This document shows, one piece after another, positions 6,609-14,080 of a DNA stretch of 14,080 bases. Each line of letters starts with the position of its first letter. Position 1 is the stretch's first letter. The position numbers and the translations under genes were made by a program. The stretch is from Anaerolineales bacterium UBA3905 (GTDB lineage: Bacteria; Chloroflexota; Anaerolineae; Caldilineales; Caldilineaceae). The stretch covers positions 13,115 to 27,194 of the forward strand of contig DGFH01000160.1 in assembly GCA_002391565.1 (NCBI GenBank). The letters run 5' to 3'. Under the pieces are notes generated by a model. The model was not told the DNA's origin. It made no database searches and saw nothing but the letters and a program-made list of their open reading frames with translations.

Positions 6609-7088
6609 ATGCGGAAAGCAAGTGAGCGTGAGTTGACAGTGTCTGAGCGCTGGCTACGGTGGCTGCATGTGCTTTTTACGGCCATCTTTGGTCTGGTGTT
6701 GCCCTTTATTTGCTGGGGCGCCGAAGCCACACCCAGCCATGTTCATGCGCGCGCCCACTTTGTCTTCTTGCCGCCGCCTGCCCACAGCGCCAACTTCATC
6801 GGCCAGGAGCTTGGCAACGCCCATGATCTGCTCCACGCCACAGCCACTGCACTTGCCAATGGTCTGGGAGAACTGTGCGCAGCGCCGTTGCCCGGCGCAC
6901 TATCGGGGTCAGCCACACCGGTGACTCAGTCTACACCGCTGGTGTTGGCTGTCACCATTTTGTTGCTCATGGCGCTGAATGTACAGCTCTCACCGGAACG
7001 GCGTGACGGCGGCGGCTTTCGCCAACGCCTGGCGACGCTGCGCGCCTACGCACCACCGCTGGTCATTGCCACCCCACCCCCACGCTAA
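6609..7088 (+). CDS. Hypothetical two-helix membrane protein with a His-rich loop
   Basis: 159 residues from the ATG at 6609; I do not recognise the family. Two hydrophobic segments are visible, at about 18-36 (LHVLFTAIFGLVLPFICW) and 109-126 (LVLAVTILLLMALNV). Between them is a loop of about 70 residues with seven histidines, concentrated at the start (H44, H46, H50) and middle (H59, H72, H76), plus C90. This could bind a metal, and the next gene is a copper-chaperone-like lipoprotein, but that link is inference. The C-terminus is basic then Pro-rich (ends TPPPR). The frame extends upstream to 6501, but the extra residues overlap the opposing gene's start and its promoter, so I prefer 6609. 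No Shine-Dalgarno sequence is present; see the promoter entry for the leaderless possibility. Confidence 0.65.
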   Translation: MRKASERELTVSERWLRWLHVLFTAIFGLVLPFICWGAEATPSHVHARAHFVFLPPPAHSANFIGQELGNAHDLLHATATALANGLGELCAAPLPGALSGSATPVTQSTPLVLAVTILLLMALNVQLSPERRDGGGFRQRLATLRAYAPPLVIATPPPR

Positions 7089-7146
7089 GCCAACCTTTCC
7101 TTTGTCCCTGCGTCGTCGTGATGACGCAATCTATGCACGGCAGGTG

Positions 7147-7163
7147 GAAGGTCATGCACCTTC
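7147..7163. promoter_or_regulatory. Operator-like dyad upstream of the copper lipoprotein gene
   Basis: GAAGGT and ACCTTC form a perfect 6-bp inverted repeat around a 5-base centre (CATGC). It sits just ahead of and over the -35 position of an extended -10-like sequence, TGC-CATACT (7176-7184). The half-sites are the same bases as in CueR-type copper sites but in the opposite order (GAAGGT first, not ACCTTC first), so CueR-type control is not established. Confidence 0.3.
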
Positions 7164-7215
7164 TGCAATCTGTTATGCCATACTATCTTGAATTATCAAA
7201 GGAAAGTGGAGAACG

Positions 7216-8184
7216 ATGTACAAACACTTACTCACTCTCATTGCCGGTCTGTCGTTGCTGATGACGATGCTGGCCGGTTGCGCTGCGCTGCCCATGCAAC
7301 CAGGCGGCGCTATGAACGACATGAACGCCATGAACGCCATGGCGACCGAGGCGCCCCTGCCCGAACCGGAACCCGGTAAGCTAACCATCGTGGATGTGCG
7401 CGCCCGTCCGGCGCCACTGGCAGGCGGCACCGGCGCCGTCTACTTCACGGTGCTCAATGGGCTAGACACCGACGTCCAACTCGTTTCCGCGTCTAGCCCG
7501 GCGGCTAACGTTGTTGAGACGCACGAAACAGTGGCGGAAAATGGCGTGATGAAGATGGTGCCGCTGCCCGACGGCTACACGGTGCCGGCGGGCGAGGCGC
7601 TGGTGCTCAAACCAGGCGGCAAGCACATTATGTTGATCGATGTGATCAAGCCACTTGCACCCGGCGACGAGCTGAGCCTGACCGTCAATTTTGACAACGG
7701 CGAGAGCATGGAGCTCACCGTGCCCGTGCTTGACATGCAGATGAACATGCCCATGAATATGCAGATGCCCAACCAGACGGGCGCCATGCAAGGTCACGAC
7801 ATGCAGCCAACCGCCGATGCAACACATGAGCATGGCGAGATGGCCGAACATGGGGCAATGGAACACAGCGACCTGATACTGGCGCCAGAAATCAAGGCGG
7901 CGATCAAGGCGCTGCCCATCCAGGATGTTCATGCCATCGACGAGGCGCTGAATGAAGGTGGGACGCTAGACGCAGCCGCCGCTCTGACGACGCTGGACGC
8001 CCTGCAGACGCAGGTGAATGGCGCCGCCTGGCCGATGGAACTGGAGGAGATGATTGGGCAGATCAAGACCAAAGCCGACGCGCTGCGTGCGGCGCTCACC
8101 AGCGGCGACCTGGCGGCGGCGGCGCCCATCGCCATGGAACTGCACGATCTATTACACGAACTGGAAACGCACGCCGGCGAATAG
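7216..8184 (+). CDS. PCu(A)C-type copper-binding lipoprotein with extra C-terminal domain
   Basis: Predicted lipoprotein of 322 residues: a signal peptide ends in lipobox LAGC (C22), so it should be anchored outside the cytoplasmic membrane. A Met-rich linker (M27, M33, M36, M39, M42) follows. A PCu(A)C copper chaperone domain spans about 55-172; this family carries Cu(I) to cytochrome oxidase or removes it. Its copper ligands are recognisable: H103, M114, H137 and M139, in the pattern H-x10-M-x22-H-x-M (one residue more than the usual x21). Next is a Met/His-rich stretch (about 174-217), a second possible copper site. The last 100 residues form a helical domain I cannot name, with an MxxHxxxH cluster near the end (M307, H310, H314). 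Usual family members are only about 150-180 residues. A GGAG lies about five bases before the ATG. Confidence 0.85.
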   Translation: MYKHLLTLIAGLSLLMTMLAGCAALPMQPGGAMNDMNAMNAMATEAPLPEPEPGKLTIVDVRARPAPLAGGTGAVYFTVLNGLDTDVQLVSASSPAANVVETHETVAENGVMKMVPLPDGYTVPAGEALVLKPGGKHIMLIDVIKPLAPGDELSLTVNFDNGESMELTVPVLDMQMNMPMNMQMPNQTGAMQGHDMQPTADATHEHGEMAEHGAMEHSDLILAPEIKAAIKALPIQDVHAIDEALNEGGTLDAAAALTTLDALQTQVNGAAWPMELEEMIGQIKTKADALRAALTSGDLAAAAPIAMELHDLLHELETHAGE

Positions 8185-8222
8185 ATTACACATCGGCTCC
8201 TGAACCAGAGACGCGTAAGTGC

Positions 8223-8258
8223 GGCTTCCAGGGACGCCACCCCGACGCCCTGGAAGCC
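8223..8258 (+). terminator. Long GC-rich hairpin after the copper lipoprotein gene
   Basis: GGCTTCCAGGG (8223-8233) and CCCTGGAAGCC (8248-8258) pair perfectly over 11 bp with a 14-base loop, starting 38 bases after the stop codon. There is no following T-run. Position and strength suggest transcript-end formation or protection, though classical intrinsic termination is not shown. Confidence 0.5.
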
Positions 8259-8410
8259 CTCAGCAGTCAAACACATTGCACCCTGCTTCCCGTCACAACC
8301 ATCCTGCACCTTCTCCCATTCCAATTGCCTGGCTGCCATCCAGAAATTTTCTGAAAGACGCGGCGGCTTCTGCAACGCACATTTCTCAAGCCCCATGCGC
8401 AACAGAGCTT

Positions 8411-8439
8411 TTGACAGCAACCCGGCGTTGTGTTATTCG
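8411..8439 (+). promoter_or_regulatory. Promoter of the menF-menD operon
   Basis: A perfect -35 TTGACA (8411-8416), a 17-base spacer and TATTCG (8434-8439) with an extended -10 TGT (8431-8433). The predicted start near 8446 would give a leader of about 120 bases carrying two dyads. A second -10-like TACAAT at 8503-8508 lacks a good -35. Confidence 0.45.
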
Positions 8440-8470
8440 TACTCTATTGTGAAAAATCCAACGAAGGTAC

Positions 8471-8485
8471 GCTGCGTCACGCAGC
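8471..8485. promoter_or_regulatory. Perfect 15-base dyad in the menF leader
   Basis: GCTGCGT-C-ACGCAGC is a perfect palindrome with one central base. It lies between the predicted promoter and menF, and over the -35 position of the alternative -10 at 8503-8508, so it fits an operator. The regulator is unknown. Confidence 0.4.
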
Positions 8486-8531
8486 TTTGGGCGGACTTTG
8501 TGTACAATGGGATAAAACAATTCGCAAGAAA

Positions 8532-8550
8532 ATTGTCTACGATAGACAAT
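8532..8550. promoter_or_regulatory. Perfect 19-base dyad next to the menF start
   Basis: ATTGTCTA-CGA-TAGACAAT is a perfect 8-bp inverted repeat with a 3-base centre, AT-rich against its GC-rich surroundings. It ends seven bases before the ribosome binding site. It fits a protein operator; as RNA it could form a tight hairpin next to the translation start. Confidence 0.5.
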
Positions 8551-8569
8551 GACGGCAAGGATAGATGGT

Positions 8570-9783
<1,214 letters not shown>

Positions 9784-9787
<4 letters not shown>

Positions 9788-11526
9788 GCAGGCAGGTCGT
9801 CGCCATGGCGGACGGCGTCTTTCCATTGGTTGAACTTGCACTCCAGGTTTGCAGCGCGCGCGGCGTGCGAGAGTTTGTGGTGGCGCCGGGTTCGCGTTCG
9901 GCGCCGTTGACGATTGCCCTGGCGCGCCATCCCGACATCAATGTGCGCGTGGTCTATGACGAACGCGCAGCGGGTTATGTGGCGCTGGGCATGGCGCAGC
10001 AACTGCGTCGCCCGGTGGGATTGGTCTGCACGTCCGGCACCGCTGCGGTTAACTTTGGCCCGGCGGTGGTTGAGGCGTTCTATCAGCAAATTCCCCTGCT
10101 CGTCCTCACCGCCGACCGCCCACCGGAGTGGATCGACCAGCAGGACAACCAGGCGATCCATCAGACCGGCCTCTACGCGCCCCACGTGCGCTACCATGCC
10201 ACACTGCCGCAAGAAGAACACACGGATGCACAATGGCATGTCGTGCGGATCATCAGCGAGGCGCTCAATGCAGCGACAGGATTGTCGCCTGGCCCGGTGC
10301 ACATCAATGTCCCGCTGCGCGAGCCGCTCTATCCGCCACCGGGCTATCAACCTGACTTTCAACACAGCCTACGTATACCGACGCCGGCGACGTCCCATCC
10401 ACTGCTGACCGAAAGCGCCTGGCCGCCGCTTCTGGCCGCATGGCGACAGGCGCAGCGTAAGCTGATCGTGGTGGGGATGATGCCGCCCGACGCTGCGTTG
10501 CACACAGCCCTGATGCGCCTGCAGGCTGACTCCAGCGTAGCCGTCTTTGCCGACATCACCGCCAACTGCTGGCCCCACGCCGCCCCACTCATGCAGGCGG
10601 ATGTGGCGCTGGGGACGCGCGATCCGGCGACATTGACGGCGCTGGCGCCCGACCTGGTAATCTACCTGGGCGGACAGGTGACATCGAAATATCTGAAACA
10701 GCTGTTGCGCGCCCATCCCCCTCAACACCTGTGGCGCGTACAGCCGGCGGGAGCGGCGCCAGACACCTATCAGGCGATGACTGCGCTGTTGCACATGGCG
10801 CCTGCCGACTTTTTGCATGCCCTGGCTGACCGCACCACGCCTGCCTCTGCACATGACTATGCGCAAATCTGGCGCCGCCTCAACGCACAGGCGCGTCAGC
10901 AGCTTTTTCGCCTGCTCGACGATGCGCCCTTTGGCGAATTCGGCGCCATGCGGCAGGTGATCGACGCATTGCCTGCGCAGAGTCATCTTCAGATTGGCAA
11001 CAGCATGCCGATTCGCTATGCCAACTTTATTGGCGTCAAGCCAGATCGCGCCCCGGCGATGGTCAATGCCAATCGCGGCGTCAGTGGCATCGACGGTTGT
11101 GTGAGCACGGCGGTGGGCGCCGCCACCACAACCTCGGCGATCACGACGCTCATCGTTGGCGACCTGGCCTTCTTCTACGATCGCAATGGGTTATGGCAGC
11201 GCAGCCTGCCGCCCAACCTGCGCATTGTGTTGCTCAACAATCACGGCGGCGGCATTTTCGACATTATCGAAGGGCCGCAACGGTTGGATGAAGCCACGCG
11301 CACCGACTACTTTCTGACGCCGCAGCCACTTTCGGCGCGCAATACGGCGCACGATCATGGGTTGCGTTACGCCCATGTTGCCGACGCTGATGCGCTTCAG
11401 GCAGCGTTGCCTGTGTTCTTCGATCCGGCCAACGGCTCTGCTATCCTGGAAATCGAGACGACGATGGAAGCCAATCGCACTGTCTTCCAGGCTTTCCGCG
11501 TGATGGTGGGCGAATTCAGGCGCTAA
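9784..11526 (+). CDS. menD: 2-succinyl-5-enolpyruvyl-6-hydroxy-3-cyclohexene-1-carboxylate (SEPHCHC) synthase
   Basis: Thiamine-diphosphate enzyme that joins isochorismate and 2-oxoglutarate to give SEPHCHC, the second menaquinone step. The 580-residue length is normal. The N-terminal domain has PGSRSAPL (35-42), DERAAGY (59-65, with the catalytic glutamate), TSGTAAVNFGPAVVEA (83-98), TADRPPE (109-115) and DNQAI (121-125). The C-terminal cofactor domain has NSMPIRYANF (406-415), NRGVSGIDG (430-438) and the ThDP/Mg motif GDLAFFYDRNGL (459-470) through NNHGGGIF (485-492). The GTG start gives a GTGA overlap with the menF stop, a usual sign of coupling. An ATG at 9805 is an alternative that matches the usual MenD N-terminus better. 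No other men genes follow here. Confidence 0.93.
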
Positions 11527-11556
11527 TTGACGCCCCCTCGGATTCAATGTTAATCT
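11527..11556 (+). promoter_or_regulatory. Possible promoter after menD for the hydrolase-phosphodiesterase pair
   Basis: TTGACG (11527-11532), an 18-base spacer and TAATCT (11551-11556) with an extended -10 TGT (11548-11550). The -10 hexamer is weak. It would give a leader of about 175 bases in which I see no other element apart from the ribosome binding site. Confidence 0.3.
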
Positions 11557-11725
11557 TTGTAAAAGCCTTGCTGTCTCCGTACTCCATGAAATCCAACGCA
11601 AAGCAACTTATCTGCAACTTTGCAGCGTTGCGCCGACGCGTTGGGAAGAGTTGTGAGCTGCCGATGGCTTGAGAGCTATTTATCGATCCAGCGCGCCGAC
11701 CCGACAATTCGTCAAAGAAAATCAA

Positions 11726-11738
11726 AGGAGGAGTCCTC
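11726..11738 (+). promoter_or_regulatory. Strong ribosome binding site of the hydrolase gene, within a small palindrome
   Basis: AGGAGG lies seven bases before the ATG at 11739, the strongest such site in the window. It overlaps GAGGAGTCCTC, which can fold as a 4-bp stem with a 3-base loop and might partly hide the site. Confidence 0.6.
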
Positions 11739-12539
11739 ATGGCACAGGAGACATTCATTTCCTCATTCGATGGCACGCAACTGTTTTTGCGAACCGACAT
11801 GCCTGCCGCCCCCAGAGCGATCATCATCATTGTGCATGGGTTGTGCGAACATTCAGGGCGTTACGATTATGTCACCAATAAGCTGACGGCGGCGAGTTTT
11901 GGCGTCTATCGGTTCGACCATCGCGGGCATGGTCGGTCACAGGGCGTCCCCATTTTCTATCGCGATTTCAACGAGATGATTGACGATGTAAATGTAGTGG
12001 TCGAGCTTGTGCGGCGCGAACACCCAACTCTGCCCATTTTTTTGCTCGGACACAGCATGGGTGGTTTTGCGGTGACGACATACGGCATGAAATATCCGAC
12101 CAGCGTCAACGGCATCGTCACGTCTGGCGCAGTCACGCGCTTCAACCGCGCCTTTCCGATCCCACCCGATATGCCAGTTGACGCCTACTTTCCCAACGAG
12201 CTGGCGGATGGCGTCTGCAGCGACCCGGCGGTGGTGGAAGCGTATGTGAATGATCCGCTGGTCGCCAAACAGATTTCGTTCGGCCTGTTCTATGCGCTCT
12301 TTGCGGGCGTCGAATGGAACAAACAGAACTCGTACAGGTTTGTTGTCCCAGCCTTGATTTTGCACGGCTGTCATGATGGGTTGGTGAGCGAAAAGGACTC
12401 GCGTGACTTCTTTGGTGATATTGCCTCGCAGGATAAGACGCTCAAAATCTATGCGTTTCTCTTCCATGAAATTTTCAACGAGCCGAGTAAGGATGAAGTC
12501 ATCGGCGATGTGATTGCCTGGTTGGAAAAGCGAGTGTAG
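11739..12539 (+). CDS. Alpha/beta hydrolase, monoacylglycerol lipase/lysophospholipase type
   Basis: A 266-residue serine hydrolase without a signal peptide, so probably cytoplasmic or membrane-peripheral. It has the fold of monoacylglycerol lipases, which split glycerol-fatty acid esters. VHGLCEHSGRYDYV (32-45) contains the oxyanion HG motif. FDHRGHGRSQG (59-69) is typical of this branch. The nucleophile elbow is GHSMGG (104-109, S106), the acid is D213 in HGCHDGLVS, and the histidine is H243 in FHEIFNEPSKDEV, a hallmark of the monoglyceride lipase group. Although it follows menD, it lacks what I would expect of MenH, so I do not assign it to menaquinone synthesis. The strong AGGAGG site supports the ATG. 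The next gene starts 17 bases after the stop, so the two are probably cotranscribed. Confidence 0.88.
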   Translation: MAQETFISSFDGTQLFLRTDMPAAPRAIIIIVHGLCEHSGRYDYVTNKLTAASFGVYRFDHRGHGRSQGVPIFYRDFNEMIDDVNVVVELVRREHPTLPIFLLGHSMGGFAVTTYGMKYPTSVNGIVTSGAVTRFNRAFPIPPDMPVDAYFPNELADGVCSDPAVVEAYVNDPLVAKQISFGLFYALFAGVEWNKQNSYRFVVPALILHGCHDGLVSEKDSRDFFGDIASQDKTLKIYAFLFHEIFNEPSKDEVIGDVIAWLEKRV

Positions 12540-12556
12540 CGAGGCGTGAACCCCAA

Positions 12557-14080
12557 ATGAGCAACGCGATCCGGACGTCAGTGTTAACGCTGATACGTTT
12601 TATCACCGTGTGGCTGATCGATGCATTGTCTTTGCTGCTGGCCGCCTGGGTTGTGCCGGGCATTACACTGGTGACAACAGACGCAACGCCAGGGGCCATC
12701 ATCGCCATCTCGGCGGCGCTGCTGCTGGCGATCGTCAACCTGTTGATTCGCCCAGCGATCATGCTGCTTGCACGGCCACTGGGCTGGATCGCCCTGTTCG
12801 GCATTGGCTTTTTCGTCAATGCTGTTGCGCTCTGGATTACGGCGTGGTTGCTTCCCGGTTTCGAAGTTACCATAGCTGGCGGAATCCTTGGCGGTCTCGT
12901 CTTTGCCTTCTTCAATGCAGTCCTGACCGGTATCCTCGAACTGGACGAAGAAGGCTCATTCTATCAATATCGCATGGAGCGCCGCGCCCGGGAGCAACCC
13001 TTCGACAGCGCCAATGAACCAGGGCGCGGCCTGATGATGCTCGAGATCGACGGCCTGAGCTACTGGCATATCAAGAAAGCCCTTGACGACGGCCTGCTAC
13101 CCACGCTACGCCAAATGATCGAGGAGGATGGTTATCAATTATCGCTCACAGATTGTGGATTGCCCTCAATGACCTCCTCCTGCCAGGCGGGCATCATGTT
13201 TGGCGACAATTACGACATCCCCGCCTATCGTTGGTACGACAAGACAAAACAAAAGGTCTACGTTTCGGCGGCGGATGCACCGGAACTCAACGCGCGCTAC
13301 GCGCACGGGCAGGGGTTGATGCGTCGTGGCTCCAGCATCATGAACATGCTCAACGGTGATGCTGAGAAGTCGATGTTCACCATGGCTAACATGTTCGAGA
13401 CCGACGCCGCCGAGAAGCAACGCCGGGCGGAGGATGTGGCGTTGCTGCTGCTCGACCCTTATTTCCTGACGCGCGAACTCGCCATCTTTTTTACGGAAGT
13501 TGTGCGGGAGTTATGGGAGGCCTGGCAGCAGAAACGCAAAAACGTCTGGCCGCGTCTCAACCGCCTGCAACATGGCTACCCTTTTTTGCGCGCCGCCATG
13601 AGCACCTTGATGCGGGATATCTCGGCGCAGATCGCCATCCTGGACATGATGCGTGGGGCGCCGTCGATCTACATGCTTTACCTGGGTTATGACGAGGTCG
13701 CCCATCATTCCGGGCCGTGGACGCGCGACGCTTTTGGCGACCTCAAGCGGCTCGACAAGACGATGGCGCGACTGCGCCGCGTCGCAAAGGAAAAGGCGCC
13801 CCGCCCCTACGACTTCATCATCCTTTCCGATCACGGTCAATCCTTCGGCGCAACCTTCTTGCAACGCTATGGCCTCTCGATCAAGGAGTTTATTGAGCAA
13901 CAATTGCCGCAAGGCACGACGGTCAAGCAGTCTATCGGCGGCGACACAGGTGCATTTGGGCTGCAAGGTGTGGCAGGGGGGGGGGGGGAAACACAGGGAG
14001 GGGCAGGCGCCCAAACCGCCCCCCCCCCCGCCCGCCGGCGCCGGGGGGGAAAGGGGCGGAAGGGGGGGGGGGGCGGGGGG
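12557..14080 (+). CDS. YvlD/holin-4-like membrane domain fused to an alkaline-phosphatase-superfamily phosphodiesterase (3' end missing)
   Basis: The frame from the ATG at 12557 is open to the window end; about 473 residues are reliable. The first 130 residues form four hydrophobic helices (about 13-37, 47-72, 76-99, 104-127). They contain features of the YvlD/phage-holin-4 family such as IVNLLIRPAIMLLARPLGWI and NAVALWITAWLLPGFEV. After a charged linker, a type I phosphodiesterase domain begins with MMLEIDGLSYW (D165, metal). It continues with LPSMTSSCQAGIMFG (T206 or S207, nucleophile), YLGYDEVAHHSG (D379 and H383) and ILSDHGQSFG (D425-H426). A later metal histidine would lie beyond the end. 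Substrate unknown; a membrane-tethered phosphodiester or lipid-headgroup hydrolase is inference. A GAGG lies about 12 bases before the ATG. From 13976 the sequence is homopolymer-rich and untrustworthy. Confidence 0.85.
   Translation, partial: MSNAIRTSVLTLIRFITVWLIDALSLLLAAWVVPGITLVTTDATPGAIIAISAALLLAIVNLLIRPAIMLLARPLGWIALFGIGFFVNAVALWITAWLLPGFEVTIAGGILGGLVFAFFNAVLTGILELDEEGSFYQYRMERRAREQPFDSANEPGRGLMMLEIDGLSYWHIKKALDDGLLPTLRQMIEEDGYQLSLTDCGLPSMTSSCQAGIMFGDNYDIPAYRWYDKTKQKVYVSAADAPELNARYAHGQGLMRRGSSIMNMLNGDAEKSMFTMANMFETDAAEKQRRAEDVALLLLDPYFLTRELAIFFTEVVRELWEAWQQKRKNVWPRLNRLQHGYPFLRAAMSTLMRDISAQIAILDMMRGAPSIYMLYLGYDEVAHHSGPWTRDAFGDLKRLDKTMARLRRVAKEKAPRPYDFIILSDHGQSFGATFLQRYGLSIKEFIEQQLPQGTTVKQSIGGDTGAFGLQGVAGGGGETQGGAGAQTAPPPARRRRGGKGRKGGGGGG
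13976..14080. other. Homopolymer-rich contig end, probable sequencing or assembly artefact
   Basis: Begins with 13 G in a row (13976-13988), then holds an 11-C run (14019-14029), a 7-G run (14043-14049), a 12-G run (14062-14073) and a final 6-G run, with hardly any T. The preceding codons read as normal phosphodiesterase sequence up to GLQGVAG. Poly-G from two-colour sequencing chemistry is a likely cause. Confidence 0.75.

Larger units (their letters stand above)
8185..8569. other. Intergenic region upstream of menF
   Basis: About 385 bases without a convincing gene. It holds, from left to right, an 11-bp hairpin (8223-8258), a stretch of about 150 bases in which I see nothing, a promoter-like sequence (8411-8439), a perfect 15-base dyad (8471-8485), a second -10-like TACAAT (8503-8508), a perfect 19-base dyad (8532-8550) and the menF ribosome binding site (8557-8561). 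Confidence 0.6.

Noticed and set aside
10369..10986. Minus-strand open frame of 205 codons within menD
   Set aside because: Shadow of menD, whose motifs are continuous across this region.
11739..12539. MenH, the next menaquinone enzyme after MenD
   Set aside because: The histidine motif HEIFNEPSKDEV and FDHRGHGRSQG belong to the monoacylglycerol lipase branch, and a separate promoter-like sequence and strong ribosome site precede it.
12557..12950. Phage lysis holin or prophage remnant
   Set aside because: The holin-4 name is historical; the domain is fused to a chromosomal phosphodiesterase and no phage genes are nearby.

Overview
The window is GC-rich bacterial chromosome with dense coding. 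It has one leftward block (about 1-6513) and one rightward block (about 6609 to the right end), which diverge at a 95-bp intergenic region (6514-6608). The gene mix suggests a member of the Chloroflexota, perhaps an Anaerolineae/Caldilinea-type organism: menaquinone genes, a PCu(A)C-type lipoprotein, a tandem PII-like cyclic-di-AMP receptor, a bacterial dynamin, and a YvlD-like membrane domain fused to a phosphodiesterase. This placement is inference from gene content; no rRNA or other marker is present.

Leftward block, in transcription order. A complete YjhG/YagF-type dehydratase (6513-4498) is followed by a promoter-like sequence and a protein made of two fused PII-like cyclic-di-AMP receptor domains (4377-3649). 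The stop codon of that gene lies inside an 18-bp unit repeated three times. A non-coding gap of about 330 bp follows. After it comes a tight three-gene cluster: a dynamin-like GTPase (3316-1547, probable TTG start), a GNAT acetyltransferase (1537-1001) and a SulP anion transporter (998 leftward, cut by the window edge), with gaps of only 9 and 2 bp.

Rightward block. A small two-helix membrane protein with a His-rich loop (6609-7088) seems to have its promoter right at its start codon, so its mRNA may be leaderless. A copper-chaperone-like lipoprotein (7216-8184) follows, with Met/His-rich linkers and an extra C-terminal helical domain, and then a perfect 11-bp hairpin. A 385-bp gap contains a promoter-like sequence and two perfect dyads upstream of menF (8570-9787). 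menF overlaps menD (9784-11526) by 4 bp; together they encode the steps from chorismate to SEPHCHC in menaquinone synthesis. Next is a monoacylglycerol-lipase-type hydrolase (11739-12539) with a strong ribosome binding site. Seventeen bases later a four-helix YvlD/holin-4-like membrane domain fused to an alkaline-phosphatase-superfamily phosphodiesterase begins (12557 to the right end).

The last about 105 bases (13976-14080) are almost pure G and C homopolymer and look like a contig-end sequencing artefact. They should not be used to read the C-terminus of the last protein.

I did not find a CRISPR array, prophage, insertion sequence, tRNA, or a clearly new multi-gene system. The most unusual items are the fused cyclic-di-AMP receptor with one altered ligand loop, the dual dyads ahead of menF, the extended copper lipoprotein beside a His-rich membrane protein, and the membrane-phosphodiesterase fusion.
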